A stretch of 64,000 nt of DNA from Chitinophaga vietnamensis. Lineage in GTDB: Bacteria; Bacteroidota; Bacteroidia; Chitinophagales; Chitinophagaceae. The position numbers and the translations under genes are program-made. The first letter of the stretch is position 1, and each line of letters begins with the position of its first letter. Below, in pieces: positions 1 to 9,545 of the stretch. The notes under the pieces are model-generated. The model was not told the DNA's origin, ran no database searches, and saw only the letters and a program-made list of their open reading frames with translations. Location of the stretch: positions 310,001-374,000 of the forward strand of contig NZ_CABHMS010000003.1 of assembly GCF_902167635.1 (NCBI RefSeq). Reading direction: 5' to 3'.

Positions 1-2
1 GC

Positions 3-1019
3 ACGGTGCGCATGTGGCTGTACCACGTTTTTGCGGCGGGCGGAAAGCTGGCCTGCTCTTATCGTTTCCGTCAGATCAACTATAGCGCTGAACAATATCA
101 TTCCGGTATTATGCTCACCGATGGCGTAACGCCCTCGCCAGGCGGAAATGATTATATGCAGTTCATGAAGGAGATGAACCTGCTGCGGAAAGAAGCTGAT
201 GTGAATGCGCCCTTACCGGAAAAACTGGCGAAGCGTGCTACCGCCATCCTCTGGAACCTGGAGAACTACTGGTCCTTCGATCAGCAGCGGCAAACCAGGC
301 AGTGGGATACCTGGAATTATCCGATCAAGTTTTTGCAGATCGCCAAATCTTTCGGCGCTCAGGCTGATGTGGTTGCTGAAACAGCCGACCTGTCGAAATA
401 CAAATTTGTGATCGTACCGGCATACGAGCTGGTAGACAGCGCGCTGATAAAGAAATGGCAGGCATACGCCGCCAATGGCGGGCATTTGATCATCACCTGC
501 CGCACGGCGGCCAAAAACCGTGCAGGCTACCTCTGGGAAGCTGGCTGGGCTGCTCCCTTGTCTTCATTGATCGGCGCCCGTATCAGCGCCTTCGATATGT
601 TGCCGGATCAATACTACGGTGACGTACAAACGAAATCAGGCCACTATAGCTGGAACAATTGGGGCGACCTGCTACAACCGGATAAAAACACGGAAGCGGT
701 GGCCATATACAACGATCAGTTTTATAAAGGCGCTGCCGCTGTAGTAAAGCGCCGCCTTGGCAAAGGCGACGTTACTTACATCGGCGTAGATACGGACGAT
801 GCAAAGCTGGAGAAAGATGTACTGCGTGATGTCTATACGGCGGCAGGCGCCACCACGGAGGATTATCCGCCGGGCGTGTTTGTCTATTGGCGCGATGGTT
901 TTTACGTGGCAGTGAACTATTCGTCTGATGATTACGCCATGAACATCCCTGCATCTGCCAAAATAATGATCGGAGAAAAAACTGTAAAACCAGGCGGCGT
1001 GCTTGTCTGGAAAGAATAA
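3..1019 (+). CDS. GH42 family beta-galactosidase, C-terminal part (5' end outside window)
   Basis: The reading frame is open to the left edge, so only about the last 338 residues are seen; the GTG at 6 is an internal codon. The visible part matches the C-terminal half of GH42 beta-galactosidases: end of the catalytic barrel, then a Rossmann-like trimerisation domain (about residues 80-270, with the strand ADLSKYKFVIVPAYEL and the motif LGKGDVTYIGV), then a small beta domain ending GGVLVWKE. The catalytic glutamates lie upstream of the window or near its edge and cannot be checked. It runs directly into a GH5 gene and is probably co-transcribed with it. In this locus it would release terminal beta-galactose from side chains. 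The family call is from recognised motifs and the substrate is inferred. Confidence 0.8.
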   Translation, partial: TVRMWLYHVFAAGGKLACSYRFRQINYSAEQYHSGIMLTDGVTPSPGGNDYMQFMKEMNLLRKEADVNAPLPEKLAKRATAILWNLENYWSFDQQRQTRQWDTWNYPIKFLQIAKSFGAQADVVAETADLSKYKFVIVPAYELVDSALIKKWQAYAANGGHLIITCRTAAKNRAGYLWEAGWAAPLSSLIGARISAFDMLPDQYYGDVQTKSGHYSWNNWGDLLQPDKNTEAVAIYNDQFYKGAAAVVKRRLGKGDVTYIGVDTDDAKLEKDVLRDVYTAAGATTEDYPPGVFVYWRDGFYVAVNYSSDDYAMNIPASAKIMIGEKTVKPGGVLVWKE

Positions 1020-1035
1020 CTTTAACCACTTTGTT

Positions 1036-2880
1036 ATGCCACGTACCAATGTTCAACACCACGTTCCCACCTGCATGCGCATCGCGGTGCAGTTGTTAAT
1101 CCTGCTTTTTGCAAGTCTGTCAATGTCAGCCCAATTACCTACAGCCCAATCTATCGCCGGCAAAATGAAAGTGGGCTGGAACCTCGGCAACACGCTGGAG
1201 GCCATTTGCGGGGAAACCGCCTGGGGCGGCGCGCTCACCACGCAAACTACGATCGATGCCGTGAAGGCTTCCGGATTTAATGCCGTACGACTGCCATGCT
1301 CATGGGATTGCCACAGCACCAACGGCGTGATCGATCCGGCCTGGATGGCCCGTGTAAAGGAAGTGGTAGACTACTGTCTGCGCGACAGTCTCTATGTTAT
1401 CCTCAATATACACTGGGACAACGGCTGGCTGGAAAATAACGTTACAACGGCCGCGCAGGCGCAGGTAAATGCCAAACAGCAAAACTACTGGACGCAGATT
1501 GCCAATTACTTTAAAAACTATAATGAGCATCTGCTGTTCGCCAGCGCCAATGAGCCGAATGTGAACGACGCCACCGGCATGTCTGTATTGTTGTCTTACC
1601 ATCAAACATTCATCAACGCTGTACGGGCTACGGGCGCCAACAACAGCTCCCGCACCCTGATCATCCAGGGACCGGCTACAGATATAGATAAGACGAATAC
1701 GCTGATGAACACCCTGCCAACAGATCCCATTGCCAACCGTTTAATGATGGAAGTGCATTACTATAGCCCTTCCCAGTTTGCACTGTTGACAAAAGACGAA
1801 ACATGGGGGAGCATGTTCTATTACTGGGGCGCCAACTACCATTCCACTACCGACGCTTCGCGCAATGCCACCTGGGGAGAAGAGAGTTATATGGATGCTG
1901 AATTGAACCTCATGAAAACGAAGTTCATTGATAAAGGCATACCGGTGATCATCGGAGAATATGCGGCCATCAGAAGATCGCTGAATCCTCCTTCTGATCA
2001 GGCTTTGCACAATGCATCGAGATGGCATTACTACGATTATTTCGTGAGCGCTGCCAGGGCAAAGGGATTCATTCCTTTCTGCTGGGATATCAATAAAGAG
2101 ATGTACGATCGCGGTACCGGCGCTGTGCTGGACCAGGAAACGATTTCCACTATCATGAAAGCCGCCGGCAACGCTCCCGGATATGTGAAGCTGGTGAACC
2201 GCGCCAGCGGCCTGCTGGCAGATGGTATGTACAGAAATACCAATGGCGCCAATGCAGGGCAGTGGAGCAATAGTGGCAGCGATGCGCAACAGTGGGCTGT
2301 GGAAGCCGCCGATGGCTACATCAGGCTGAAGAACCGCGCCACCGGGCTGTATCTCGACGGGATGGGAAGATCCTCCGACGGGTCGGTTGCCGGTCAATGG
2401 AGCCTCAGTGCCAGCTATAACCAGCAATGGAAGGTGGAGGTAACAGACAGTTATATCAAGCTAAAGAACCGCGCCACAGGGCTGTATCTTGACGGCTTGG
2501 GGCAAACGGCCAATGGCGCTGATCTGGCGCAGTGGTCGGGCAGCAGCAGCTATAATCAACAATGGACCATGACCGGCGTTGCGCTGGCGGCAATGGCGGC
2601 AACAAGCTCCACTATGGCCCTTGCCCACCCGTCCGCCAATGAACTGAATGTATACCCGAATCCCTTTACCTCTACTTTCAGCATTAAAGCAGATAAACAG
2701 GATAGCATAGAACGTATCACCATTATTGACGCCTCGGGGAAAATGGTGGAAGTAAAAGTGCGCCCATCAGCTTCAGACCTTTTGTCTGTGGGCGCAGCGC
2801 TGAAAACAGGCGCCTATGTAGTAGAAGCGAAGGGGAGAGGCTGGACAAAAAAATGCAAGGTGCTCAAGATCGTTCAGTAG
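1036..2880 (+). CDS. secreted GH5 endoglucanase-like enzyme with ricin-type repeats and a T9SS C-terminal domain
   Basis: The 614-residue product starts with a signal peptide (core LLILLFASLSMSAQ). ATG at 1036 is chosen because the GTG at 1003 lies inside the upstream gene; ATG at 1075 is an alternative. The GH5 barrel spans about residues 35-375. The acid/base is Glu173 in ASANEPN and the nucleophile is Glu308 in VIIGEYA. NLGNTLE near the N-terminus is typical of GH5 cellulases and xyloglucanases. Three tandem ricin-like QxW repeats follow (about 380-505, with NQQW motifs). The last 85 residues form a type A T9SS sorting domain (NVYPNPF), so the enzyme should be exported by the type IX system and probably stay cell-surface attached. 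In this locus it is the candidate backbone-cutting endo-enzyme. The GH5 subfamily is not determined. Confidence 0.88.
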   Translation: MPRTNVQHHVPTCMRIAVQLLILLFASLSMSAQLPTAQSIAGKMKVGWNLGNTLEAICGETAWGGALTTQTTIDAVKASGFNAVRLPCSWDCHSTNGVIDPAWMARVKEVVDYCLRDSLYVILNIHWDNGWLENNVTTAAQAQVNAKQQNYWTQIANYFKNYNEHLLFASANEPNVNDATGMSVLLSYHQTFINAVRATGANNSSRTLIIQGPATDIDKTNTLMNTLPTDPIANRLMMEVHYYSPSQFALLTKDETWGSMFYYWGANYHSTTDASRNATWGEESYMDAELNLMKTKFIDKGIPVIIGEYAAIRRSLNPPSDQALHNASRWHYYDYFVSAARAKGFIPFCWDINKEMYDRGTGAVLDQETISTIMKAAGNAPGYVKLVNRASGLLADGMYRNTNGANAGQWSNSGSDAQQWAVEAADGYIRLKNRATGLYLDGMGRSSDGSVAGQWSLSASYNQQWKVEVTDSYIKLKNRATGLYLDGLGQTANGADLAQWSGSSSYNQQWTMTGVALAAMAATSSTMALAHPSANELNVYPNPFTSTFSIKADKQDSIERITIIDASGKMVEVKVRPSASDLLSVGAALKTGAYVVEAKGRGWTKKCKVLKIVQ

Positions 2881-2898
2881 CGGTAGCAAAAATTACAA

Positions 2899-2913
2899 TT
2901 GTAAATTTGACAA
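2899..2913. promoter_or_regulatory. 15-bp inverted repeat, site A of three
   Basis: TTGTAAATTTGACAA has the form TTGT-N7-ACAA and lies just ahead of the SdhC-like gene. The same pattern with almost the same core recurs at 4534-4548 and 21260-21274. It contains TAAATTTG, a match to the Bacteroidota -7 consensus TAnnTTTG, so it could be an operator overlapping a promoter. No -33 element is obvious at the expected spacing. Confidence 0.45.
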
Positions 2914-2935
2914 ATATGTGTCGTTCCTTCAGCTT

Positions 2936-3535
2936 ATGAAATTATCTATGAAACGGCTGCACCATACTTCCGGTATTGTGCTGGCCTCTTTTTTACTGCT
3001 GCATATAAGCAATCATCTGTTTGCACTCGGCGGGCCGCAGTGGCATATAACGGTCATGAATATACTAAGACATATCTACCGGTTTTGGCCGCTGGAGCTG
3101 GTGTTGCTGTGCTGCGTGGGGTTTCAGGTGATCAGCGGTATCAGTCTGGCGGTCAGAAAGGGATTTGTTCGCCAGCCTTTTTATGTAGTGGTGCAGGTAT
3201 TAAGCGGATTGTATCTGTCTTTTTTTATGATCTATCATGTACAGGCGGTATTGCGCGGGCGATTCCAGTGGAAGATGAATACCGATTTTTATTTTGCCGC
3301 CGGCGTGGCTAATCATTATCCCGAAAAATTATTTTTCATTCCTTATTATACGTTATCGCTGGTAGCGGTGTTTGCGCATATCGCTGCTGCGCATTACAGC
3401 AAGAGGATGGAACAGCGGCCCGACGGGCATCTTCAACGCAGCTATAAAAAAGAAACGCTTGGTATTTGTATTGCGGGAGGGATAGTTACCCTCCTGATCA
3501 TGATCGCTTTTACCGGCGTATTATACAAGATTTAA
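2936..3535 (+). CDS. SdhC/FrdC-like cytochrome b membrane protein
   Basis: The protein has about 199 residues and roughly five hydrophobic segments. The N-terminal pattern KRLHHTSGIVLASFLLLH, and histidines in FFMIYHVQ and FAHIAAAH, resemble the haem-ligating helices of succinate dehydrogenase/fumarate reductase cytochrome b subunits. No flavoprotein or iron-sulfur subunit gene is nearby, so it is not part of a complete complex here. A stand-alone cytochrome b-like membrane protein is the safest description. ATG 2936 is preferred; GTG 2918 is an alternative and would lie 4 nt after the inverted repeat at 2899-2913. It sits between PUL genes without an obvious metabolic link. Confidence 0.55.
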   Translation: MKLSMKRLHHTSGIVLASFLLLHISNHLFALGGPQWHITVMNILRHIYRFWPLELVLLCCVGFQVISGISLAVRKGFVRQPFYVVVQVLSGLYLSFFMIYHVQAVLRGRFQWKMNTDFYFAAGVANHYPEKLFFIPYYTLSLVAVFAHIAAAHYSKRMEQRPDGHLQRSYKKETLGICIAGGIVTLLIMIAFTGVLYKI

Positions 3536-3538
3536 AAC

Positions 3539-3573
3539 AGGCGTTTCCGGTACTCACAGTACCGGAAACGCCT
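3539..3573. terminator. bidirectional hairpin terminator
   Basis: A perfect 16-bp stem (AGGCGTTTCCGGTACT and its complement) closes a 3-nt loop between two convergent genes that end at 3535 and 3579. There is no strong T tract on either side. The position and perfection support termination in both directions. Confidence 0.75.
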
Positions 3574-3578
3574 ATACG

Positions 3579-4490
3579 TTACAGGTATTTCCGGAGCTTG
3601 CGCTTGAAGAAATCAGCGCTTTCGCTGATACTGTCCATCGCGTCGCCGGTGCGGAAGTTGCCGCCTTGTTCCAGGAAATAATATTGCATGCCTGCCATAT
3701 TGAAATCCGACAGTATTTTCGTATAGTCGATAGCGCCTCTTCCTAACTCCGTGTAGTCGGCTGTTTGGCGGTCCATATCTTTAATATGCCACATCACAAA
3801 GCGGCCGGGCTGTTGTTTGAAAAATTCAACAGGCTGTTTTTTTGCGGCGCGCACCACCCAATACATATCCATTTGTAATTTCACCAGGTCGGGATCTGTT
3901 TCTTTCATGATGATCTGATAGCCGTTGATGCCGTTGTGGTCAACAAATTCAAAGTCATGATTGTGATACGCAAAGCCCAGCCCTGCCGCTTTTATCCGCG
4001 CCCCGATCGTATTCAGTTTGGCGGCCAGTAGTTTAAATTTATCGATGCTCCTGTCTTCCGGCGCCAGCCAGGGCCAGGTGATATATTTTTGATCCAGTTG
4101 TTTAGCGCCGGCGATGCATTGGTCAACATAGGCGAGGAGTTCCGCTTCTGTTGCATTCAGGTATTTATACAGCTCATAGTGGCCGCTGGCGGTACTTAGT
4201 CCATTGTCCCGCAGCAGTTGGTTAAAGTCTTTTGCGCTGCGGCCATAGTAGCCGATATGCACAGGATCGAATCCGTATGTTTCTACATCCTGGTAGCCCA
4301 TGCCAGCAATTCTTTTCAATGTGCCGGTAACATCTTTTTCCATGGCTTCGCGAATAGTATACAACTGCAGGCCCATTTTAAACCTGGGTTTGGACAATGC
4401 GCCAAAAGCAGAAGGAGAGAGGAGAATGGCCGCTGCAGCCATGCCGGACTGGGCGAGAAAGTTGCGCCGGTTAATGGTGTTCAATTTCAT
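3579..4490 (-). CDS. Tat-exported sugar phosphate isomerase/epimerase-like protein
   Basis: The 303-residue protein has a twin-arginine leader (NRRNFLAQSG then a hydrophobic run), so it is predicted to be folded in the cytoplasm and exported to the periplasm. The mature part is a xylose-isomerase-like TIM barrel (AP_endonuc_2 fold): MGLQLYTIRE opens strand 1, and metal-site residues are seen in AYHNHDFEF, LQMDMYWVV and WHIKDMD. Substrates of these exported Bacteroidota homologues are mostly unknown; keto-sugar or epimerase activity is only a family expectation. It is transcribed divergently from the GH97 gene, with site B of the shared inverted repeat between them. Confidence 0.75.
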   Translation of the reverse strand: MKLNTINRRNFLAQSGMAAAAILLSPSAFGALSKPRFKMGLQLYTIREAMEKDVTGTLKRIAGMGYQDVETYGFDPVHIGYYGRSAKDFNQLLRDNGLSTASGHYELYKYLNATEAELLAYVDQCIAGAKQLDQKYITWPWLAPEDRSIDKFKLLAAKLNTIGARIKAAGLGFAYHNHDFEFVDHNGINGYQIIMKETDPDLVKLQMDMYWVVRAAKKQPVEFFKQQPGRFVMWHIKDMDRQTADYTELGRGAIDYTKILSDFNMAGMQYYFLEQGGNFRTGDAMDSISESADFFKRKLRKYL

Positions 4491-4533
4491 AGATCACAGA
4501 TTAGGTTATTAAAATAAAAGTAAGCATAAATAA

Positions 4534-4548
4534 TTGTAAGAATGACAA
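4534..4548. promoter_or_regulatory. 15-bp inverted repeat, site B of three
   Basis: TTGTAAGAATGACAA lies in the short divergent region between the isomerase (starts 4490, minus) and GH97 (starts 4613, plus). It matches the pattern TTGTAA-N3-TGACAA shared with 2899-2913 and 21260-21274. Similarity to site C extends further on the minus strand (about TTGTCATTnTTACAATTAT), as if both drive minus-strand genes. It is a candidate operator; the binding protein is unknown. Confidence 0.5.
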
Positions 4549-4612
4549 TTTTTTATTTTCTTGCAGGTAGATAGGATTCCACGTGATACACACACAAATT
4601 ATTTCCCTGCAA

Positions 4613-6544
4613 ATGAAAAGATGGATGATGATACTGCTGGTCTTTGCTGCCAGCGCAAATTTATTGTACGCGCAACAATTGACTATACAATCGCCTGACC
4701 GGAAAATAACGGTGGCGCTTTATCCCAAACTAAAGGCAGACAACAGTGAGTGGTACCTCAATGCCGCTTACAATACGGATGGCAAAACATCTGTCGTCAT
4801 TCCTCAAATTGATCTGGGCCTGGTTCGCAGTGATCAGGATTTTTCTAAACACCTGAAATTCCTGCAAGCGGGTAAACCGCGGCTGATCAATGAAAAGTAT
4901 ACTGCCCTGCATGGAAAGAAATCGCTTTGCACCAACCAGGCCAATGAAGTGGTGGCCGCTTTTGAGAATCCGGCCAAAGAAAAACTCAATGTGATCATCA
5001 GGGTATATAATGATGGCATCGCCTTCCGTTATGAATTTCCTGAAAAGAAAGGAACATTTACCATCAAGGATGAATTGACCACCTATTCCATTTCGCCGGC
5101 AACCATGCGCTGGATGGAGAAATGGAATGCACCCAACGAAGGCTATTATACCGCCATGAAAAACGAAAAAGTGCTGAAACAGGAATGGTGCTACCCGGCG
5201 CTGTTTCAGCCGGAAGATAAATCCTGCTGGTTCCTGCTGCATGAAGCAGATGTAGACCGCAACTACTGCGGCACTAAGCTCAGCAATATCGCCGACTCTT
5301 CCGGATATAAAATCACTTTCCCCGATCCGCGTGATGGCAACGGCATAGGAGCCGCCGCACCGGTGATCACACTGCCATGGAAATCGCCCTGGCGGGTGGT
5401 GATCATGGGCAGCCTTGCTGATATTGTGGCGTCTACGCTTGTGGATGATGTATCGTCTCCTTCGGTCATTCAAAACACAGACTGGATCAAACCAGGCATT
5501 GCATCATGGAACTACTGGTCCCACAACCACGGCACCAAAGACTATAAAATTGTCTGCCAATTCACCGACCTGGCCGCCGCCATGAACTGGCCTTACACGC
5601 TGTTCGATTGGGAATGGGATGCCATGAGCAATGGCGGCAACCTGGAAGATGCCGCAAAATATGCTTTATCGAAAGGCGTGAAACCTTTGATGTGGTATAA
5701 TTCCGGCGGCCCGCATACCAATGTTGCCGCCACTCCGCGCGACCGCCTGCTGACGCATGAAAGCAGGATGGCGGAATTTACCAAATTAAAAAAGCTGGGC
5801 GTGGCAGGCGTGAAAATAGACTTCTTCGAAAATGAAAAACAGGATATGATCAAATACTATCTCGATATCCTGGAAGATGCCGCCCGCGCAGAGATCATGG
5901 TATACTTTCACGGCTGCATCGTGCCGCGGGGCTGGACGAGAACATATCCCCATCTCATGACCAGCGAAGCGGTGCGCGGCGCCGAATGGTATAACTATGG
6001 CCCCGACTTTACCATATCGGCGCCTGAACATAATTCCATCCTTCCTTTTACAAGAAATGTAGTGGGCGCGATGGACTATACGCCAGTGACATTCACCAAC
6101 GCACAGTTTCCGCATATCACCTCCTACGGGCACGAGCTGGCCCTGAGCGTATTGTTTGAATCCGGTATACAGCATATGGCCGACAGGCCGGAAGGCTATC
6201 AGGATTTGCCCAATGCCGTCCAATCCTTTTTGAAATCAGTGCCCGCCGCATGGGACGATACCAAACTGCTGGACGGATACCCCGGACAAGATGTGATCAT
6301 TGCCCGCCGGAAAGCGGATACCTGGTTTATCGGAGGGATCAGCGCCGGACAAGGAGCGAAAAAGAAAACGATCCATTGCGATTTCCTGAAAGAAAATACA
6401 AAGTATAAGTTGACATTGATGGCAGACGGTACGCACGACAAAGCCTTCAACATCCAGTACAGCGTCGTTGACAAGAACAGTACCGTGGACGTACAACTGC
6501 TCCGGGCCGGAGGTTTTGCCGCCATGATCGCGCCTGTACCTTGA
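4613..6544 (+). CDS. GH97 glycoside hydrolase, probably retaining alpha-galactosidase type
   Basis: The product has 643 residues and a signal peptide (MKRWMMILLVFAASANLLYAQ). GTG at 4583 is an in-frame but less likely start. It has the full GH97 layout: N-terminal beta-sandwich (about 25-290), TIM barrel (about 300-560, FDWEWDAM), C-terminal beta domain. Asp403 in VKIDFF is at the place where retaining GH97 enzymes (BT1871 type) carry the nucleophile, and Glu452 in TSEAVRGAE is a likely acid/base. The inverting SusB type lacks this Asp, so I favour alpha-galactosidase. It is probably periplasmic and expressed with the following GH31 gene. Confidence 0.85.
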   Translation: MKRWMMILLVFAASANLLYAQQLTIQSPDRKITVALYPKLKADNSEWYLNAAYNTDGKTSVVIPQIDLGLVRSDQDFSKHLKFLQAGKPRLINEKYTALHGKKSLCTNQANEVVAAFENPAKEKLNVIIRVYNDGIAFRYEFPEKKGTFTIKDELTTYSISPATMRWMEKWNAPNEGYYTAMKNEKVLKQEWCYPALFQPEDKSCWFLLHEADVDRNYCGTKLSNIADSSGYKITFPDPRDGNGIGAAAPVITLPWKSPWRVVIMGSLADIVASTLVDDVSSPSVIQNTDWIKPGIASWNYWSHNHGTKDYKIVCQFTDLAAAMNWPYTLFDWEWDAMSNGGNLEDAAKYALSKGVKPLMWYNSGGPHTNVAATPRDRLLTHESRMAEFTKLKKLGVAGVKIDFFENEKQDMIKYYLDILEDAARAEIMVYFHGCIVPRGWTRTYPHLMTSEAVRGAEWYNYGPDFTISAPEHNSILPFTRNVVGAMDYTPVTFTNAQFPHITSYGHELALSVLFESGIQHMADRPEGYQDLPNAVQSFLKSVPAAWDDTKLLDGYPGQDVIIARRKADTWFIGGISAGQGAKKKTIHCDFLKENTKYKLTLMADGTHDKAFNIQYSVVDKNSTVDVQLLRAGGFAAMIAPVP

Positions 6545-6611
6545 TTTGCAACATTTGATACCCTAGAATGTAACATCTGCTATCCCTTGCATTCGCGCAT
6601 ATTCTTCAATT

Positions 6612-6632
6612 TTACGTCATTATTCCACGTAA
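6612..6632. promoter_or_regulatory. weak inverted repeat upstream of the GH31 gene
   Basis: TTACGT and ACGTAA arms are separated by 9 nt, about 15 nt before the GH31 ATG. It may be an operator or part of a promoter. The arms are short, so this could be chance. Confidence 0.2.
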
Positions 6633-6647
6633 GATTTTCAACGCGTT

Positions 6648-9503
6648 ATGAAAGGGACGATAACTGTCGCTTGGCTTTTGCTAATGCTCGTTTGCCACGC
6701 TTCCATGGCTGGCACGCCGTTTTATTCACAAACTAAAGATGGGGTCATTGTTTATACCGACCCCTCCTTTACAGGTTCTTCCAACATCGTCCGGCTGTAT
6801 GTAATTACCGATGATATTATCAGGGTTGTAGCCGCGCCGGGAAAAGAGCTGCCGCCGCAGCAAAACCTGATGACGGTCAATATCAACAGGCCAATGCCTG
6901 AATGGAAACTGACCGCCTCCAACGAATCCCTTACACTTAAAACAAAAAAGCTGACGGTTCTTGTAAAATTGAAAACAGGCGCCGTTGCTTTCCTGGATGC
7001 CGCAGGCGAAAAAATACTGGCGGAGAAACCCGCCGGCGGCCGGGCTTTTGAATCCGCTGTATTTGAAGGCCAGCCTTATTATCATCTTACCCAACAGTTC
7101 GAAGGCGCCGCTAATGACGGCTGGTATGGGCTCGGACAGCACCAGGATGGCGTATATAATTACAAAGGACAACAGGTCACTTTTTTTCAGAACAATACCG
7201 AAGTAGCCATTCCTTTTCTGATCTCTCAAAAAAATTATGGTATCCTCTGGAACAATTACTCACTAACAACAGCCGGGGATGTGCGGCCTTTGCATCCATT
7301 GTCTGCTTTGCAGCTGTTCTCCAAAAACGGTGAGGAAGGATGGCTCACTGCCGTCTACGCCAACGATGCCCGTAAGCCACAGGAGATCACGGCTACACGG
7401 GCGGAATCAGCGATTAACATGGAATTTCTGGGAGATTCAAAAGCTGTGCTTCCGCAAGGGTTCACACCGGCCACGGGCATGACATCGTGGGAGGGAAGCC
7501 TGGCCAGTCATGTTTCCGGCTTGCATCAACTGCGGTTTACTTTCGGCGGCACCTTGAAAGTATGGCTCAATGGCAAGCTGGTACTGGATCACTGGCGCAA
7601 GGCATGGAATCCCGCGCCAGCACTGGTGCCCGTCAATTTTGAAAAAGGAGTGAAGGTGCCCGTCAGGATTGAATGGAAGCCCGAAAGCACCGAGTCCTAT
7701 CTGTCGCTGAAATGGCAGGCGCCACTGAGCCAGGAGGAACAGCGTTGTTTTGGTTTCTCTTCGGAAGCAGGCCACCAGGTAGATTATTATTTCGTGCATG
7801 GCGGCAATATGGATGAAGTGATCGCCGGATACCGCGAACTCACCGGTAAAGCGCCCATCGTTCCAAAATGGGCAATGGGCTTCTGGCAAAGCCGCGAGCG
7901 ATACAAAACGCAGGACGAGATACTCTCCACGGTAGCGCAGTTCCGCCAAAAGAACATACCGCTCGATAATATCGTGCTGGACTGGAGCTACTGGAAAGAA
8001 AACGCCTGGGGCAGCCAGGAGTTTGATGCCGCCAGGTTCCCCTCGCCCGACAGCATGATCGATGCATTGCACAAAAAATACCATGCACAGATCATGATAT
8101 CGGTATGGCCCAAGTTCTATAAAGATATCCCTGCCTATCAGGAATTTGATAAAAAAGGATGGCTCTATAAAAGGAATATTGCAGATGAACAGAGAGACTG
8201 GATCGGTAACGGTTACGTATCTACGTTTTACGACGCTTTTAATGAAGATGCCCGCAAAGGCTTCTGGGACCTGATCAACCGGAAACTATATGCCAAAGGC
8301 ATTGATGCCTGGTGGATGGATGCCAGCGAACCCGACATCCTCTCCAACGTGAGCCCGGAAAAACGGAAGCAACAGATGACGCCCACCGCGCTGGGCCCTG
8401 CCGCCGAATACCTGAATGCCTATCCCCTGCAAAATGCCAAAGGTATTTATGAAGGCCAACGGCAAACGGACCCCGGTAAAAGAGTGTTCCTGCTTACCCG
8501 CTCCGGCTTCGGCGGCTCTCAACGCTATGCAGCGGCGATCTGGAGCGGCGATATCGGCGCCACCTGGCGGGATATGCAAACGCAGATAGTTGCCGGCGTC
8601 AACTTCTCTTTATCCGGTCTTCCTTACTGGACCATGGACATCGGCGGATTTGTAGTACCGGCAAAATTTGAAAAGCCCGATGCGGAAAGCCTGGAAGAAT
8701 GGCGGGAACTAAGCACACGCTGGACGCAGTTCGGCGCCTTTGTGCCGCTGTTCCGCTCTCATGGCCAGTTTCCTTATCGCGAAATATTTAACGTCGCACC
8801 GGAAGATCATCCGGCTTACGAAAGTTTTCTGTATTACGACAAGCTACGGTATAGACTGTTGCCATACACCTATTCACTGGCCGGTGCAGCTTACCACGAG
8901 AATTATACCATCATGCGCGGACTGGTCATGGACTTTGCCAAAGATACTTCCGTGTTGAATATTGGAGACCAGTTTATGCTCGGCCCTTCCTTGCTGGTGA
9001 ACCCGGTGTATCATTACAAACAACGCAGCAGGGAAGTATACCTGCCCGCCGGACAGGGCTGGTATAACCTTTACACCGGCGCCTGGAATGCAGGCGGCAA
9101 AAGGATCTCCGCGGATGCGCCGTATAACCGCATGCCACTGTACGTGAAAGAAGGCGCCATCATCCCTCTCGGCCCTGCGCTGCAATACGCCACTGAAAAG
9201 CCTGCCGACACCATTACATTGTACGTCTACACAGGCAAGAATGGCGCTTTCCGCCTGTATGAAGATGATGGCAGTTCTTATAACTACGAGAAAGGACAGT
9301 TCACTATTATTCCCATTGACTACAATGAAAACACAAAGACACTGACGATAGGCGACCGTAAGGGAACATACAACGAAATGCTGCAGCAGCGGACATTCCG
9401 GGTGATAAAGGTTGCTGCTGCAACACCCAAAGCACTGGACCCGGACGGAAAAGCCGATCAGGAAATACGTTATGAAGGAAAAAGAATAACCATCAAAATA
9501 TAA
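6648..9503 (+). CDS. GH31 alpha-glycosidase with PA14 insert, alpha-xylosidase-like
   Basis: The 951-residue exported protein has a signal peptide (LLLMLVCHASMAG), an N-terminal GH31 beta-sandwich, a PA14-like insert (about 270-360, with LKVWLNGKLVLDHW) and the GH31 barrel. The nucleophile is Asp558 in WWMDASEPD and the acid/base is Asp635 in WSGDIGATW. C-terminal beta domains follow. PA14 inserted in this position is known in xyloglucan-active alpha-xylosidases of the CjXyl31A type, which supports alpha-xylosidase over alpha-glucosidase. It lies 104 nt after GH97 and 42 nt before SusC, so it probably belongs to the same transcription unit. It would remove alpha-xylose from xyloglucan oligosaccharides in the periplasm. 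Confidence 0.85.
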   Translation: MKGTITVAWLLLMLVCHASMAGTPFYSQTKDGVIVYTDPSFTGSSNIVRLYVITDDIIRVVAAPGKELPPQQNLMTVNINRPMPEWKLTASNESLTLKTKKLTVLVKLKTGAVAFLDAAGEKILAEKPAGGRAFESAVFEGQPYYHLTQQFEGAANDGWYGLGQHQDGVYNYKGQQVTFFQNNTEVAIPFLISQKNYGILWNNYSLTTAGDVRPLHPLSALQLFSKNGEEGWLTAVYANDARKPQEITATRAESAINMEFLGDSKAVLPQGFTPATGMTSWEGSLASHVSGLHQLRFTFGGTLKVWLNGKLVLDHWRKAWNPAPALVPVNFEKGVKVPVRIEWKPESTESYLSLKWQAPLSQEEQRCFGFSSEAGHQVDYYFVHGGNMDEVIAGYRELTGKAPIVPKWAMGFWQSRERYKTQDEILSTVAQFRQKNIPLDNIVLDWSYWKENAWGSQEFDAARFPSPDSMIDALHKKYHAQIMISVWPKFYKDIPAYQEFDKKGWLYKRNIADEQRDWIGNGYVSTFYDAFNEDARKGFWDLINRKLYAKGIDAWWMDASEPDILSNVSPEKRKQQMTPTALGPAAEYLNAYPLQNAKGIYEGQRQTDPGKRVFLLTRSGFGGSQRYAAAIWSGDIGATWRDMQTQIVAGVNFSLSGLPYWTMDIGGFVVPAKFEKPDAESLEEWRELSTRWTQFGAFVPLFRSHGQFPYREIFNVAPEDHPAYESFLYYDKLRYRLLPYTYSLAGAAYHENYTIMRGLVMDFAKDTSVLNIGDQFMLGPSLLVNPVYHYKQRSREVYLPAGQGWYNLYTGAWNAGGKRISADAPYNRMPLYVKEGAIIPLGPALQYATEKPADTITLYVYTGKNGAFRLYEDDGSSYNYEKGQFTIIPIDYNENTKTLTIGDRKGTYNEMLQQRTFRVIKVAAATPKALDPDGKADQEIRYEGKRITIKI

Positions 9504-9545
9504 GCGCAGGTTCATCAAGTACCAAAACCCAAATTCCCGTCTTTT

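Noticed and set aside
3539-3573. Operator function for the perfect hairpin
   Set aside because: It lies between the 3' ends of two convergent genes with no promoter nearby, so a terminator is the simple explanation.
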